From PALSA-505 sp963699015 (GTDB lineage: Bacteria; Actinomycetota; Actinomycetes; Streptosporangiales; Streptosporangiaceae): a DNA stretch of 64,000 nucleotides. Each line of letters starts with the position of its first letter. Position 1 is the stretch's first letter. The stretch covers positions 62,001 through 126,000 of the forward strand of contig CAVOSX010000002.1 in the NCBI GenBank assembly GCA_963699015.1. The letters are read 5' to 3'. Under the pieces are notes generated by a model, which saw only the letters and a list, made by a program, of their open reading frames with translations, made no database searches and was not told the DNA's origin. This document shows, in pieces, positions 45,065-56,512 of the stretch. The position numbers and the translations under genes are program-made.

Positions 45065-46333
45065 ATGAGGATCGCCCTCGTCGCACAGCACGGCAGCCCG
45101 CTTACCCCTGCACAGGACGCGAACGCCGACGCCCAGAACGCGGCGATGACGTCGCTCGCCGGGGCGCTGGCCGACCTGGGTCACCGCACCACGATCTACG
45201 CCCGCAAAGACTCCCGCGACCTGCCCGGCAGCGCCATCCTGCCCGGGGGGGTGACGGTCGAGCACCTGACTGCGGGGCCGCCGGCCCCGCTGGGCGGGGA
45301 CAAGCTCAGCACGCACGTCAGGGAGTTCGGCGACAAGCTCGCCCGCCGCTGGAGCCGGGCCCGCCCCGACGTCGCGCACGCCCACTCCTGGACCAGCGGG
45401 CTGGCCGCCCTGGCGGCCGCGCGCGAGCGGGACGTCCGCGTCGTGCAGTCCTTCGGCTCGCTCGCCGTCACCGAGCAACGCCACCGGATGCCGGTGACCG
45501 GGGGGGCGGCGCGAATCCGCCTGGAGACCTGCATCGCTCGCAGCGCCGATGCCGTCCTGGCGGGCACGTCGGCCCAGGCGTCCGAGCTGATCAGGATGGG
45601 AGTGCCCAGGGCAGCGGTCACGATAGTGCCGGACGGCGTGGACACCGAGCGGTTCTCGCCGGACGGCCCGGCCGCCGATCGGGGGGAGCGCCCCCGCCTG
45701 CTCACGGTGGCGCCGCTGGATGACGGCCAGGGCCTGGACGTCCTGGTGCGCATGCTGTGCGGCGTGCCGGAGGCCGAGCTGGTGGTCGCCGGCGGCCCGC
45801 CGCGGGCCCAGCTGCGCAACCTGAAGGCTTACCGCACGCTCATGCGGCAGGCGCGGAGCCTGGGGGTGGCGAGCCGGCTTTCGTTCACAGGCGAGGTCAG
45901 CCCTGCCGACCTGCCGGCCCTGCTCCGCTCCGCGGATCTGCTGGTGAGTGCGGCGCCCTACGACCCGCACGGCGTGATCACGCTGGCGGCGATGGCGTGC
46001 GGCATCCCGGTGGCCGTGTCCGCCGTGGGCAGCAACCGGGACGCCGTGCTGGACGAGACCACGGGCCTGCTGGTGGCGCCCGGCCGGCCCGGCCTGCTCG
46101 CCCAGCGGGTGCGCCGCCTGCTCGCCGCGCCGATGCGCCTGGAGGCGTTCGGGATCGCGGCCGCCGACCGGGCCAGCGCCAGGTATTCCTGGGATCGCAT
46201 CGGCCGGGAGACGGCGGCCGCCTACCAGCGGTGCCTGCCGTCCGGTGCCGCGGCCGCGCAGGTCGCCGAGCCGGAGCCGGAGCCAGAGCTGGCACTGGAG
46301 GCGGCCGGAGATCTGGTGGCGGCCCTGGCCTGA
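45065..46333 (+). CDS. Family 4 glycosyltransferase with degenerate EX7E motif
   Basis: A 422-residue GT-B protein. N-terminal MRIALVAQHGSPL...AQNAAMTSLAGALADLGHRTTIYAR is the acceptor domain; C-terminal LLTVAPLDDGQGLDVLVRMLCGVPEAELVVAGG and RLSFTGEVSPADLPALLRSADLLVSAA form the donor domain. It should move a sugar from an NDP-sugar to an unknown acceptor. In the donor site, where GT4 enzymes usually have E-P-F-G-x-x-x-L-E, this protein has DPHGVITLA, so the second Glu is Ala. GAGGAGG precedes the start; GTG three bases earlier is an alternative. A promoter and terminator-like hairpin lie just upstream. Its gene is followed by a convergent terminator. Confidence 0.82.
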   Translation: MRIALVAQHGSPLTPAQDANADAQNAAMTSLAGALADLGHRTTIYARKDSRDLPGSAILPGGVTVEHLTAGPPAPLGGDKLSTHVREFGDKLARRWSRARPDVAHAHSWTSGLAALAAARERDVRVVQSFGSLAVTEQRHRMPVTGGAARIRLETCIARSADAVLAGTSAQASELIRMGVPRAAVTIVPDGVDTERFSPDGPAADRGERPRLLTVAPLDDGQGLDVLVRMLCGVPEAELVVAGGPPRAQLRNLKAYRTLMRQARSLGVASRLSFTGEVSPADLPALLRSADLLVSAAPYDPHGVITLAAMACGIPVAVSAVGSNRDAVLDETTGLLVAPGRPGLLAQRVRRLLAAPMRLEAFGIAAADRASARYSWDRIGRETAAAYQRCLPSGAAAAQVAEPEPEPELALEAAGDLVAALA

Positions 46334-46354
46334 CCGCCAGCCGACCGCAAAGCC

Positions 46355-46386
46355 CCCCGCCTCCCGGCCGCGCCCGGGAGGCGGGG
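46355..46386. terminator. Bidirectional terminator between convergent genes
   Basis: A perfect 13-base-pair stem CCCCGCCTCCCGG around a six-base loop lies between the glycosyltransferase and response regulator stops, with TTTA on one side and AAAG on the other. It can serve both strands. Confidence 0.8.
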
Positions 46387-46396
46387 TTTATCAGGC

Positions 46397-46833
46397 CTAC
46401 TGCCGGGGCAGCCGCACGACGGTCAGGAAGAAGTCGTCGATCTGCCGGACCGCGGCGATGAACCGGTTGACGTTGACCGGCTTCGTCACGAACGCGTTGG
46501 CGTGCAGCTTGTAGCTGCTCATGATGTCCTCCTCCGCGGAGGACGTGGTCAAGATCACCACCGGCGTGTGGGTGAGCTCGGGATCGGACCTGATGTGCTC
46601 CAGGATCTGGCGCCCGTCGTACTTCGGCAGGTTGAGGTCGAGCAGGATCAGGTCCACCCGGGGAGCTTGGGCATGGTCGCCCCGCTGGTGGAGAAAGTCC
46701 AGCGCCTCCTCGCCGTCGCGCGCCACGTGCAGCCGGTTGCCGATCCTGTTCTCCTCGAAGGCCTCACGGGTCATCAACTCGTCGCCGGGGTCGTCCTCGA
46801 CGAGCAGGACCTCGATGGGCTGCAGCGGAGTGG

Positions 46834-46837
<4 letters not shown>
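46397..46837 (-). CDS. Single-domain response regulator (Rcp1-like)
   Basis: A 146-residue receiver-only protein. The acidic pair is in LLVEDDPGDE (residues 15-16), the phospho-acceptor Asp67 in LILLDLNLP, the Thr/Ser switch in VVILTTSS and the Lys in FVTKPVNV. Extra residues around GDHAQAPR are typical of the Rcp1 subgroup, which pairs with phytochrome-like or CHASE3-type kinases. Its ATG overlaps the stop of the kinase gene upstream (ATGA), so translation is coupled. It has no output domain and probably acts through protein contacts. Confidence 0.92.
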
Positions 46838-48495
<1,658 letters not shown>

Positions 48496-48499
<4 letters not shown>

Positions 48500-49716
48500 G
48501 CGCTCGCCCCGGGCCGCCAGCCGAGGTGCACGACGGCGACGTCGTCGGCCAGGCCGCCGTAGGGCGCCGTCTCGGTCTCGATCCGCTCGATCAGGCCGTC
48601 CACGAACGCGGCCGGCGGCCGCCCGGCCAGTTCCCGCGCCACGGCCAGCAGGCCCTCCTCGCCGAGCCGCTCGCTGCCCGGCCCGGTGCGCCCCTCGAAC
48701 AGCCCGTCGGTGAACAGCACCAGGCTCGCTCCCGGCGGCAGCGGCATCTCCTGGTCCCGCCAGCCATGACCCGTCACCAGGCCGAGCGCCGGCCCGACCT
48801 CGCCCTCGACCAGGTCAACACGGTCGCCCACGCGCCACAGCAGGCCGGGGTGACCGGCCCTCAGGATCCGCACCCGGCGCCGGTCCGGCGTGAAGGCCAG
48901 GTAGCTGAGCGTGGCGAAGACGCGGTCGCCTTCCCGCTCAGCCACGAGCATCTGCTCGAGCAGGCTGATCAGCGCCGGCGTGGGCATCCCGGCCAGGACC
49001 AGCGACCGCCAGGCGACCCGCAGGCAGACCCCGGTGGCCGCCTCGGCAGGGCCGTGCCCGGCGACGTCTCCGATCACCGCGTGCACGGTACCGTCGGCGG
49101 TCTCGACCACGTCGTAGAAGTCACCGCCGAGCAGCGACTGCTCGCGGCCAGGCCGGTACCGGGCCACGACCTCGATCCCCTCGGTGCGCAGCAGCGGGGT
49201 GGGCAGCAGCCCGCGCTCCAGCCGCGCGTTCTCCTCGGCCCGCACCTCGCTGACCCGCAGCGCGGCGGATGCCTGCTCGACGTGCTTGCGCTGGGCGGCG
49301 TAGCGGATCGCCCGGCCGAAGGCGTGCGGCGCCGCCTGGCCCTTGATCAGGTAGTCCTGCGCTCCGGCCGCGACCGCCGCGAGCCCGGCGTTTTCCTCGG
49401 CCAGGCCGGTCAGCACGACGATCGCCGCGGCCGGGGACGCCGCAAGCACCTGCGAGACGGCTTCCATCCCGCGAGCGTCGGGCAGGTGCAGGTCCAGCAG
49501 GATGCAGCTGGGGACGCCGTCGCTGTGCAGCCGGTCCTTCGCCTCGGCCAGCGTGCGCGCCCAGACCAGGGTGGTGCGGATGCCGCTGTCGGCGAGCAGC
49601 TCTTCGACCAGGACCCGGTCCGCGGGATCGTCCTCGACCAGCAGCAGCGTCTGCGGGTCCGCAAGCCAGGCAGAGTGCAGTTCCTCCGCTGAGCCCGCGG
49701 AAACCGCCACGACCAT
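48496..49716 (-). CDS. Receiver-linked SpoIIE (PP2C) serine phosphatase
   Basis: About 407 residues. An N-terminal receiver domain (LLLVEDDPADRVLVEELL, acceptor Asp in CILLDLHLP, Lys in DYLIKGQ) is joined by a coiled linker (ASAALRVSEVRAEENARLERGLLP) to a PP2C phosphatase (GGDFYDVVETADG, GDVAGHGPAEAA, GHPGLLW, LVLFTDGLFEG, LADDVAVVHL). Phosphorylation of the receiver should gate the phosphatase, linking a two-component signal to STAS/anti-sigma partner switching. The start is uncertain: ATG at 49716 directly abuts GAGGAG, GTG at 49710 is better spaced, and a further upstream ATG is open. Confidence 0.88.
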
Positions 49717-50082
49717 CTCCTCATGTCCGCACCCGGCCACGGGCCGGCTGATTGATCTCATCCGCGACAATACTGACTGCCGGGCACCCCGCAAGCCCGT
49801 TCAGGTCCGGCCCGGCCGCCAGCCTGGGGCAGCGCCGTTCGGGAAGATCACGAGCCTCATCCGGGGCCGGCCCGGCGCCTGCCGACAGCTCGAGGACGCC
49901 GCCGATGAGATCGGCCGGCGCCCTGGCTTACCTGCACTTCCCGCCGCAGCCGCGGGTAAACGGCCCGCGGGATCACGACCCGCGCGCGGCAGGTCCGCCG
50001 GGGTCGGCCGCAGGCGAGACTCGGGCCGGCGTCCGCGGGGTCTGCGGATCCTCGTCGGCGCCCGGTCGGGGCACAGCCGCCG

Positions 50083-50640
50083 CTACTTCTCCTGCCCCTC
50101 CTGTCCCTCCTGCCCCTCCCGGCCCTCCCGGCTGTCCCGGCTGTCCCGGCTGTCCCGGCTGGCGAGCGGCAGCGCGAACCACAGCCCGGCGAACAGGCAG
50201 GCGGTGAACACGGTGATGAGCACCGACACAAGCCCATGATCGACATACCCGGTCACGAGCAGGATGGCGGCGCTGACGGCCAGCCCCACGGCCGCCAGCC
50301 CGGCGATCGCCATGACGTTCGCGGCCCGGACAAGGCGTTCCTTCTGCCGCTGCCGGAAGACGATACGGTGGTAGGCCACCGGCCCGAGCAGCAGCGCCGT
50401 CGCCACCGCTGCCAGCACCAGGGTGGCGATGTAGAGCTGGCGCTGGCCGTGGCTGAGGTCGGAGAATTTGCTGGTGAACGGGATCGAGAGCAGGAAGCCG
50501 AACAGCACCTGGACGCCCAGGCCGGCCACCCGCAGTTCCTGGAGCAGTTCACCGAGGTTGCGATCGTCGCGTTCGGCTTTGGACTCATCGCGCGGATCGC
50601 CGGGATCCTGGGATCGGTCGCGCGTATCCAGAGAACTCAT
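50083..50640 (-). CDS. DUF6328-like four-helix membrane protein
   Basis: A 185-residue protein with a charged N-terminus (SKAERDDRNLGELLQELRVAGLGVQVLFGFLLSIPF, the DUF6328 start), four predicted membrane helices and a repetitive hydrophilic tail, DSR three times then EGQ three times, encoded by short tandem repeats (about 50090-50160). GGAGGA lies 7 bases before the chosen ATG. It is a small actinobacterial membrane protein of unknown function. About 290 bases on its downstream side hold no gene I can support. Confidence 0.8.
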   Translation of the reverse strand: MSSLDTRDRSQDPGDPRDESKAERDDRNLGELLQELRVAGLGVQVLFGFLLSIPFTSKFSDLSHGQRQLYIATLVLAAVATALLLGPVAYHRIVFRQRQKERLVRAANVMAIAGLAAVGLAVSAAILLVTGYVDHGLVSVLITVFTACLFAGLWFALPLASRDSRDSRDSREGREGQEGQEGQEK

Positions 50641-50774
50641 GAACACTCCTCCGCCCGCCGTACCATCGCATGCTGCCCAGCGCGCGGCGCGTTAGTCACC
50701 GCCGGGCCCGGGTAGCAGCAGTGCACGCAACCGATGGGACCTTGGCCCGGCGGCCTCCTCAGTTAGGGTCATGC

Positions 50775-52296
50775 ATGGTTACAGAACATCGTGAGACAGA
50801 GCGCAAGTACCAGGCCGACTCGGCCGTCCTGATACTGCCGCCGCTCGATGATCTGCCGCAGGTCGGATCGGTGTCCGGTCCCGAAACCGAGACGCTGGAG
50901 GCCGAGTACTACGACACCGGTGACCTGCGGCTCATTCGCAGCGGCCTCACGCTGCGGCGGCGCCGCGGCGGAGCGGACGAAGGCTGGACCCTGAAGCTGC
51001 CGGTCGACGGCGATTCCCGTGATGAACTGTGGCTGCCGCTGGGGAAGCGGAGATCGGTTCCCGCCGAGCTGACCAGGCTGGTCCGCGCGTTCAGCCGCGG
51101 CGAGCCGCTGCAGCCGGTGGCGCACATCACCACCGTGCGACGCCGCACGGTCCTGAAGGACGCGGCCGGGGACTCGCTCGCCGAGGTGGTGGCCGATGAG
51201 GTGTCGGCGCAGTCTCTGGGCGCGTCCACCACGATCTCCGGATGGCAGGAGGCGGAGATCGAGCTGACCGGCGGTGACCTCAGCCTGCTCGACGCGGCCG
51301 ACCGGCGGCTGCGCGGCAGCGGACTCCACCGGGCCGAGCACTCGGCCAAGCTGGAACGAGCCCTGGCCGACCGGCTGCCGTCGCCCGCGCCGGACGTGCT
51401 GGCTGGGGCCGAAGTCCGCCTCGGCGGCGGTCGTGCTGAGCTACCTGCGCGAGCAGACCGGGGTGATGAAGGCGTTCGATCCGCTGGTCCGGCGGGACGA
51501 GCCCGACTCGGTGCACCAGATGCGGGTCGCCGCCCGGCGGCTGCGCGGCACGCTGCAGTCCTTCGGCACGATCCTGCCGCCGCCGGTCACCCTGCAGCTG
51601 CGCGACGAGCTGCGCTGGCTCGGCGGCGTGCTCGGCGAGTCGCGGGACGCCGAGATCCTCGCCGGGCGCCTGGACGCACTGCTACGGGAGATGCCGGCCG
51701 AGCTCGTGATGGGGCCGGTGGCCGCGCGCATCCAGGCGCATTTCGCGCCGCTGCGGGCCGCCGCCCGCAAGGGCGTGCTGGCAGCCCTGGATTCCGAGCG
51801 CTACGTCACGCTGCTCGATGACCTGGAGCGGCTGGTGACCGATCCGCCGCTGACCACGGCGGCCAGGCGGCCGGCGAGCGTCGAGCTGCCGAAGGCGGTG
51901 GCGCGGACCTACCGGCGGGTGCGCACGCGGATCCGCCGCGCCCGCCAGGCCCCGGCAGGCCGGGACATCGAAGTCGCGCTGCACGAGGCCCGCAAGGCGG
52001 CCAAGCGCGCCCGATACGCCGCGGAAGTGCTGCGCCCGGTCGCCGGCACGAAGGCACGGCGGTTCGGTCAGCAGATGAAAGGCCTCCAGTCGGTGCTCGG
52101 CGAGCACCAGGATGCCGTGATCACCCGCCAGTGCCTGCGGGACCTGGCCGTGCGCGCCGCGCTGGCCGGCGAGAACGCCTTCGCCTACGGCGTCATGTAC
52201 GAGACCGAGGCCACCCGGGCCCGGCAGCTGCAGGACCAGGCCTGGCAGGCCTGGAAGAAGGCCTCCGCCCCCCGGTACCGCCTGTGGCTGCACTGA
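50775..52296 (+). CDS. CYTH-CHAD domain protein, frameshifted
   Basis: About 507 residues after repair. The N-terminal CYTH triphosphate-tunnel domain has the ETERKY (ExExK) signature and LTLRRRRGGADEGWTLKLP; such domains bind triphosphates or polyphosphate. The C-terminal CHAD domain is helical with conserved His/Arg-rich helices (VHQMRVAARRLRGTL, LHEARKAAKRARYAAEVL) that bind polyphosphate. The two halves are in different frames; removing one base in GGGG at about 51408-51411 joins them. The pair suggests a polyphosphate-associated protein or inorganic triphosphatase. Confidence 0.85.
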
Positions 52297-52318
52297 GTCC
52301 GGGGCCGGGCCGTCGGCC

Positions 52319-53611
52319 TCAGCGGTCGATGAGCACGAGCTGAGGGCGCTGGCAGATCTGCTGCGCGCCGGACTGGACGCGCTGCGCGCAGGCGGCCAGG
52401 ATCACGGTGTCGCTGCCCGGGTCCGCGCTGCCGCCGATGCCGGACAGGTCCACGAAGTAATGCAGCCAGGGCAGTACCCGGGTGCTCCAGATCACCCGCT
52501 GGCCGGCCACGTCGTAGCCCCATGCCTGTCCGGCCGGTCCCTGGTCCAGCCCGAGGGCGACGCCGTTGCGCACGCCGTAGATGCCGCCGGATCCTGAGCC
52601 GTTGGCCCCGCTGACCCTGGCCTCGACCCGTCCTGTCCCCGGCTGCACGCCGGCCAGCGCGCTGCCCACGGTGAGGTAGAAGAGCCCGCTGACCAGGTCC
52701 ACGCTCTCTGGCACCGCGCCCGCCCGCCGCCACAGCAGCGCCCCGGTGCGCGCGCTGTAGGCGGTGACGCCCTGCCCGCCGGAAAACAGCAGCACGCCGT
52801 CCAGCACCGCCCCGAGCCGGCCGGCGAAAGCGCCACCGCGGGCGCGGATGTCCCGCTCGCTCCCGGTGCGCAGGCTGATCCGGCGCAGCGCGGTGACCGG
52901 CTGGGAGCCCAGCGGTCCGCCCGCCGCCCGGGTCACGTAGAGGTAATCGCCGGCCTGCTGCCAGCCCTGGGTCGCGCTGCCAGCGGCGCGCGTCCAGTCC
53001 GCCCGGCCGGTCGCGTTGTCGTAGCTGGTCACCGAAGCCGGCCCGATAACGACGGTGTCCTCGGGGTTGGCGCTGATGACTCCGCCGAACGGCGCTGCCG
53101 GGAACGATCGCAGCTGCCGGCCGTCGCCGGCCCGCAGCAACACGGCACTCTGCACGGCCGCGGTGACGCGCGACGATCCGGCGCCGGCCGTGTGCGGCCC
53201 CGGGGCACGGGCCACCCCGACGGTGACCACGCCGGGCCAGACCCGCACCGACACGATCTGGGATCCGGCCCGGAAGCCGGACAGCCGGGCCGTCCACAGC
53301 GCCCGGCCGTCACGCGCGCGGTAGGCGTACACGGTCATGCCGAACCCGACGGCGGCCACGGACCTGCCCGCCGCCGCGTAGGCCTGCCCGGAGCCACCCT
53401 GGGCCGCCGGCACGGTGCCGAGGATGCTGGTCGCCGCGACCCACGATCCGGGCAGCGGGCGGACCCAGCGCACCGAACCCACGTCGCCGCCGCAACGCGG
53501 GGCCGGACAGCTCGAAGCGGGCGTGCTGGGCGCCTGGCCGGGGACGAACGCCACCAGGACCAGGGCGGCGGCAAGCACGGCGCGGCGCAGCCAGCGCCGC
53601 CGTCCGCGCAC
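52319..53611 (-). CDS. Exported PQQ/BamB-like beta-propeller protein
   Basis: A 430-residue protein with an N-terminal membrane or lipid-type signal (RRRWLRRAVLAAALVLVAFVPG) and then repeated beta-propeller blades of the PQQ-like kind (VYAYRARDGRALWTARL, VTAYSARTGALLWRRA, ATGRADWTRA). Two Cys pairs (SSCPAPRCGG and CAQRVQSGAQQIC) could be disulfides. It may be a scaffold or a ligand-binding protein outside the cell; no enzymatic residues are evident. The GTG at 53611 after GGGAGAGG was chosen; the frame is open to 53716. It converges on the CYTH-CHAD gene. Confidence 0.75.
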   Translation of the reverse strand: MRGRRRWLRRAVLAAALVLVAFVPGQAPSTPASSCPAPRCGGDVGSVRWVRPLPGSWVAATSILGTVPAAQGGSGQAYAAAGRSVAAVGFGMTVYAYRARDGRALWTARLSGFRAGSQIVSVRVWPGVVTVGVARAPGPHTAGAGSSRVTAAVQSAVLLRAGDGRQLRSFPAAPFGGVISANPEDTVVIGPASVTSYDNATGRADWTRAAGSATQGWQQAGDYLYVTRAAGGPLGSQPVTALRRISLRTGSERDIRARGGAFAGRLGAVLDGVLLFSGGQGVTAYSARTGALLWRRAGAVPESVDLVSGLFYLTVGSALAGVQPGTGRVEARVSGANGSGSGGIYGVRNGVALGLDQGPAGQAWGYDVAGQRVIWSTRVLPWLHYFVDLSGIGGSADPGSDTVILAACAQRVQSGAQQICQRPQLVLIDR

Positions 53612-53828
53612 CACAACCTCTCCCGTCTGCTCACCCGCTCCGCCGGCCCGGTCCCCCCGCCGCCGCGCCGATGCCCGTATGCCGACAACCGTATGACCAA
53701 CACGGCTGCCTCGCATGCCGACAGGAGTGAAAACGGATCCCTCGCGTGGCCCGCGATGGCGCCCGGTAGCGTTGTTCCCTGCCGTGCGCGGCTCCCGCGC
53801 ACGGCGCGTCCCGGCGCCAGGAGGAACA

Positions 53829-54365
53829 ATGCCAGAGCGGGCACCGCTGCCTTACGACTTCCACCCCGAGGTCCCGTCGTTCACTGTCGAAAGCGATGAC
53901 GTCACCGACGGCGAGCAGATGAGCAATGCGCAGGTGTTCGACAGCTTCGGCATGACCGGGGACAACCGTTCGCCGCACCTGCGCTGGTCGGGTTTCCCGG
54001 CCGAGACCAAGGGGTTCGCCGTCACCGCCTTCGACCCGGATGCCCCGACCGGGTCGGGATTCTGGCACTGGGTGGTGCTCGGCCTGCCGGCCTCGGTCAC
54101 CGAGCTGCCCTCCGGCGCGGCCGGATCGGGCGGGCAGGGCCTGCCGGCCGGGGCGTTCCAGGTCAGGAACGACTACGGGGCCAAGGACTTCGGCGGCGCC
54201 GCGCCGCCGGAAGGGGATCCGCCGCACCGCTACGTGTTCGCCGTGCACGCGCTCGACACCGACGATCTCGGCGTGGACTCCGACATCTCGCCCGCGGTGG
54301 CCGGGTTCAACCTCAGGTTCCACACGATCGCCCGAGGCGTGATCACTCCGGTGTACGGGCACTAA
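53829..54365 (+). CDS. YbhB/YbcL (PEBP, Raf kinase inhibitor-like) protein
   Basis: A 178-residue single-domain phosphatidylethanolamine-binding-like protein. The ligand-site motifs are FAVTAFDPDAPTGSGFWHWVVLGLP and GDPPHRYVFAVHAL, with NDYGAKDFGGAAPP between them. AGGAGGAAC precedes the ATG. Bacterial members have no firm role; some act as protease or kinase inhibitors. No signal peptide is present, so it is cytoplasmic. It is divergent from the beta-propeller gene. Confidence 0.9.
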   Translation: MPERAPLPYDFHPEVPSFTVESDDVTDGEQMSNAQVFDSFGMTGDNRSPHLRWSGFPAETKGFAVTAFDPDAPTGSGFWHWVVLGLPASVTELPSGAAGSGGQGLPAGAFQVRNDYGAKDFGGAAPPEGDPPHRYVFAVHALDTDDLGVDSDISPAVAGFNLRFHTIARGVITPVYGH

Positions 54366-54679
54366 TGCCGCGACCGACAACGTTTGCCCTGTTGGGTAGC
54401 TCCTGCCGGGAGTCGGAACGGCACGCCGAACGCCCATTCCGCGCGAGCGGTGTGATGCATGACTAGCGGAGTGGAACGGGCTCAGAATCACCGTTTCGGC
54501 GGCACGCTGGTCGCGTTCGCCTCGGAGCCGGGATCGACGGCCGTCGTCTTGGTGATGGTCATGACAGCAGAGCAAGTGGCGCACGGAACGCGCAACGGTG
54601 GCCCTGAGGACGGGATGACCTCGGCCGGTTACCCGTCCTGCAGGACCTCCGCGCTTTGCCGGTCTTCACCGGGCCCGGG
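54366..54679. other. Intergenic region, no gene seen
   Basis: About 315 bases between the convergent PEBP and beta-helix genes. I see no convincing reading frame, hairpin terminator or repeat. Confidence 0.5.
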
Positions 54680-55564
54680 TCAAATCTCCACCGCTCCGAT
54701 GGTGCAGCGGGTCTCACCTTGCGCGGGCCGGGTGACGCCGCGCTGATCGGTGCCGGGGGCAGACCGCAAACCCCCGCAAGGTGGTGGGCTTGGGGATCAC
54801 GTCGTCGGCCGGGCTTGTGGAGCCGGGCAGCAGGGTCTTCGTCGGGCCGCCGTTCTTGGCGAGGTGTCCGAGCAGCGGGTTCTTGTTCACGCGGTCGGTC
54901 GCGGCGGTGAAGCCGCAGGCGCTGCGGGTCTTGTCGCTGGTCAGGTTGTAGCCGGCGCTTTGGAGGCTCGCAGCGTCGGCTGCGCCGCAGTTGCCCCCGG
55001 TGTTGCCGGCCACGATCGTGGCGCCCAGGGTGGCGGTGCCGTTGCTACCGATGCCGCCGGTGCCGGGGTCAGCACCGGTAGCGCCGATGTTCCCAGAAAC
55101 GGTGCTCGCGATGACCGTCATCGTCTCGTTGAGGTTGGTAATGCCGCCATTGGCCTGGGCGGCCGAGTTGTTCGCGACAGTGCTGTCGATGACAGTCATG
55201 GTGCCGCCGTCGTTGATGATTCCGCCGGCCCCAAGGTTGCCCGACACGGTGCTATCGGTGAGCGTGAGGGTGCCGTCGTCGTTGGCGATGCCCTGAGTCC
55301 CGTGCTGGATAGTCAGGTCGTGGAGAATGACTCCGGTAACCCCAAGTTGACAATGACGACGGTTCCGCTCGCCGTCCCGTCGAGCACCCCAGGCGAGACG
55401 GCCGGGCCGCCAGGCCAGGTGGTGATGGTGACCGGATGCGAGATGCTCAGATCGTCATCAATCGTGCCCGAGACCTTGATCGTGGCGCCGGAGGCACCGG
55501 CCACCACCGCCGCACGCTTGATCAGATCACTCATCGCTACCCCCTCGTTCGCCCGGATGGGCAC
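54680..55564 (-). CDS. Right-handed beta-helix surface-type protein, two frameshifts
   Basis: About 294 residues after repair, built of short parallel beta-helix turns: GTLTLTDSTVSGN, GTMTVIDSTVANNSA, ETMTVIASTVSGNIGA, GTATLGATIVAGNTGG. The end NKNPLLGHLAKNGGPTKTLLP ... GTDQRGVTRPAQGETRCTIGAVEI is the usual close of choice-of-anchor-like beta-helix proteins. That end is out of frame: one extra base lies in GGGGG at 54755-54759, and one base is missing in CCCC at 55340-55343. The N-terminus (MSDLIKRAAVVAGASGATIKVSG) lacks a signal peptide, unusual for this family, so the 5' end may also be truncated. Function is adhesion or glycan binding at best guess. Confidence 0.6.
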
Positions 55565-55893
55565 CGCTAGCCCGGAGAGAGCGCAGATGAGCAGTGCTCA
55601 TAACAGCACGCCCGAAGAGCGTTGCGCGATCTGGCATCCCCCTTTGCCCGCGATCCTGACAGGGCCTTGTCACCAGCGTCAACGCACGGCCAGACAGGTT
55701 TGCCTCCGCTTTGCCGTTTGCGCCTCGGCACGCCCGTGAATCACGCACTGTTACCCGGCAGCTGGTGACGAAACAGCCGGCCAAACCCCGGCAAAGGCTC
55801 ACCCCGAGCACCGGTGGGACCTTGGCTTGCCCGGCGGCAGGGCGCATCATGCCTTAAGCGGTGGCAGGGGCCGCCGTAAAGGGGAGGGAAATC
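55565..55893. other. Divergent intergenic region, no gene seen
   Basis: About 330 bases between the divergent beta-helix and allene-oxide-cyclase-like genes. It should hold both promoters, but I cannot identify convincing boxes. Confidence 0.45.
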
Positions 55894-56328
55894 ATGAAGG
55901 TTCGCACGTCCATCATCGCGGCCGGCGCGGCGGCCGTTCTCGGCACCACGGGAGCGCTCGCGCTCCCGGCCGTGGCCAGCGCGCACAGTAGTACGACCAC
56001 GCTGAAGTTCACCTCCGTGCAGAAGGCCACGGTCAGCTTGGGCAAGACCGCCGAAGGCATCCAGGACACCGACGTCAACGCGACGGGCAAGGTTGTGGGC
56101 TTCGACGAGCTGTACCTCGCGTTCACGTCGTCGACCGCCGCCGCCGTGAACGTCACCGTGGACACCAAAGGCGGCTTCCTGTACGGCACAGGCAAAGAGT
56201 CCAGTTCGGGGTTCAGCAATGGCAAGGTGACCGGGGGAACCGGCGCGTTCAAGGGAGCCACCGGGACGATCAAGGTAAAGAACATTTCCAACACGAAGCA
56301 CGCCGTCACGATCACCTACAGCCGCTAG
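55894..56328 (+). CDS. Secreted allene-oxide-cyclase-like barrel protein
   Basis: A 144-residue exported protein. MKVRTSIIAAGAAAVLGTTGALALPAVASAHS is a clear signal peptide. The mature part (TTLKFTSVQKATVSLGKTAEGIQDTDV ... GFDELYLAF ... GGFLYGTGKES ... VTGGTGAFKGATGTIKVKNI) has the pattern of the AOC-like/dirigent-like beta barrel, notably the GTGAFKGATG turn. Actinomycete members are abundant secreted proteins with unknown ligands. GGGAGG precedes the ATG and a strong terminator follows, so it is a single-gene unit. Confidence 0.82.
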   Translation: MKVRTSIIAAGAAAVLGTTGALALPAVASAHSSTTTLKFTSVQKATVSLGKTAEGIQDTDVNATGKVVGFDELYLAFTSSTAAAVNVTVDTKGGFLYGTGKESSSGFSNGKVTGGTGAFKGATGTIKVKNISNTKHAVTITYSR

Positions 56329-56350
56329 CCAGATCCGGCAGCCTCACCGA

Positions 56351-56387
56351 GGGCGGGACGGTCCCCGCAACAGGGACCGCCCCGCCC
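56351..56387 (+). terminator. Terminator hairpin of the AOC-like gene
   Basis: GGGCGGGACGGTCCC pairs with GGGACCGCCCCGCCC (14 of 15 positions) around a seven-base loop, starting 23 bases after the stop. Confidence 0.85.
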
Positions 56388-56512
56388 TTGCCAGGCCGGC
56401 CCAGCCGGGCCGTCACCTCCGGCTACACCGCTAGCCGGCCGCAACCCCGGCAGCGTGACCCGCGGCACACCCCGGCACGACACGACGGGCACAACGTGAC
56501 GTTTTTAAGCGT

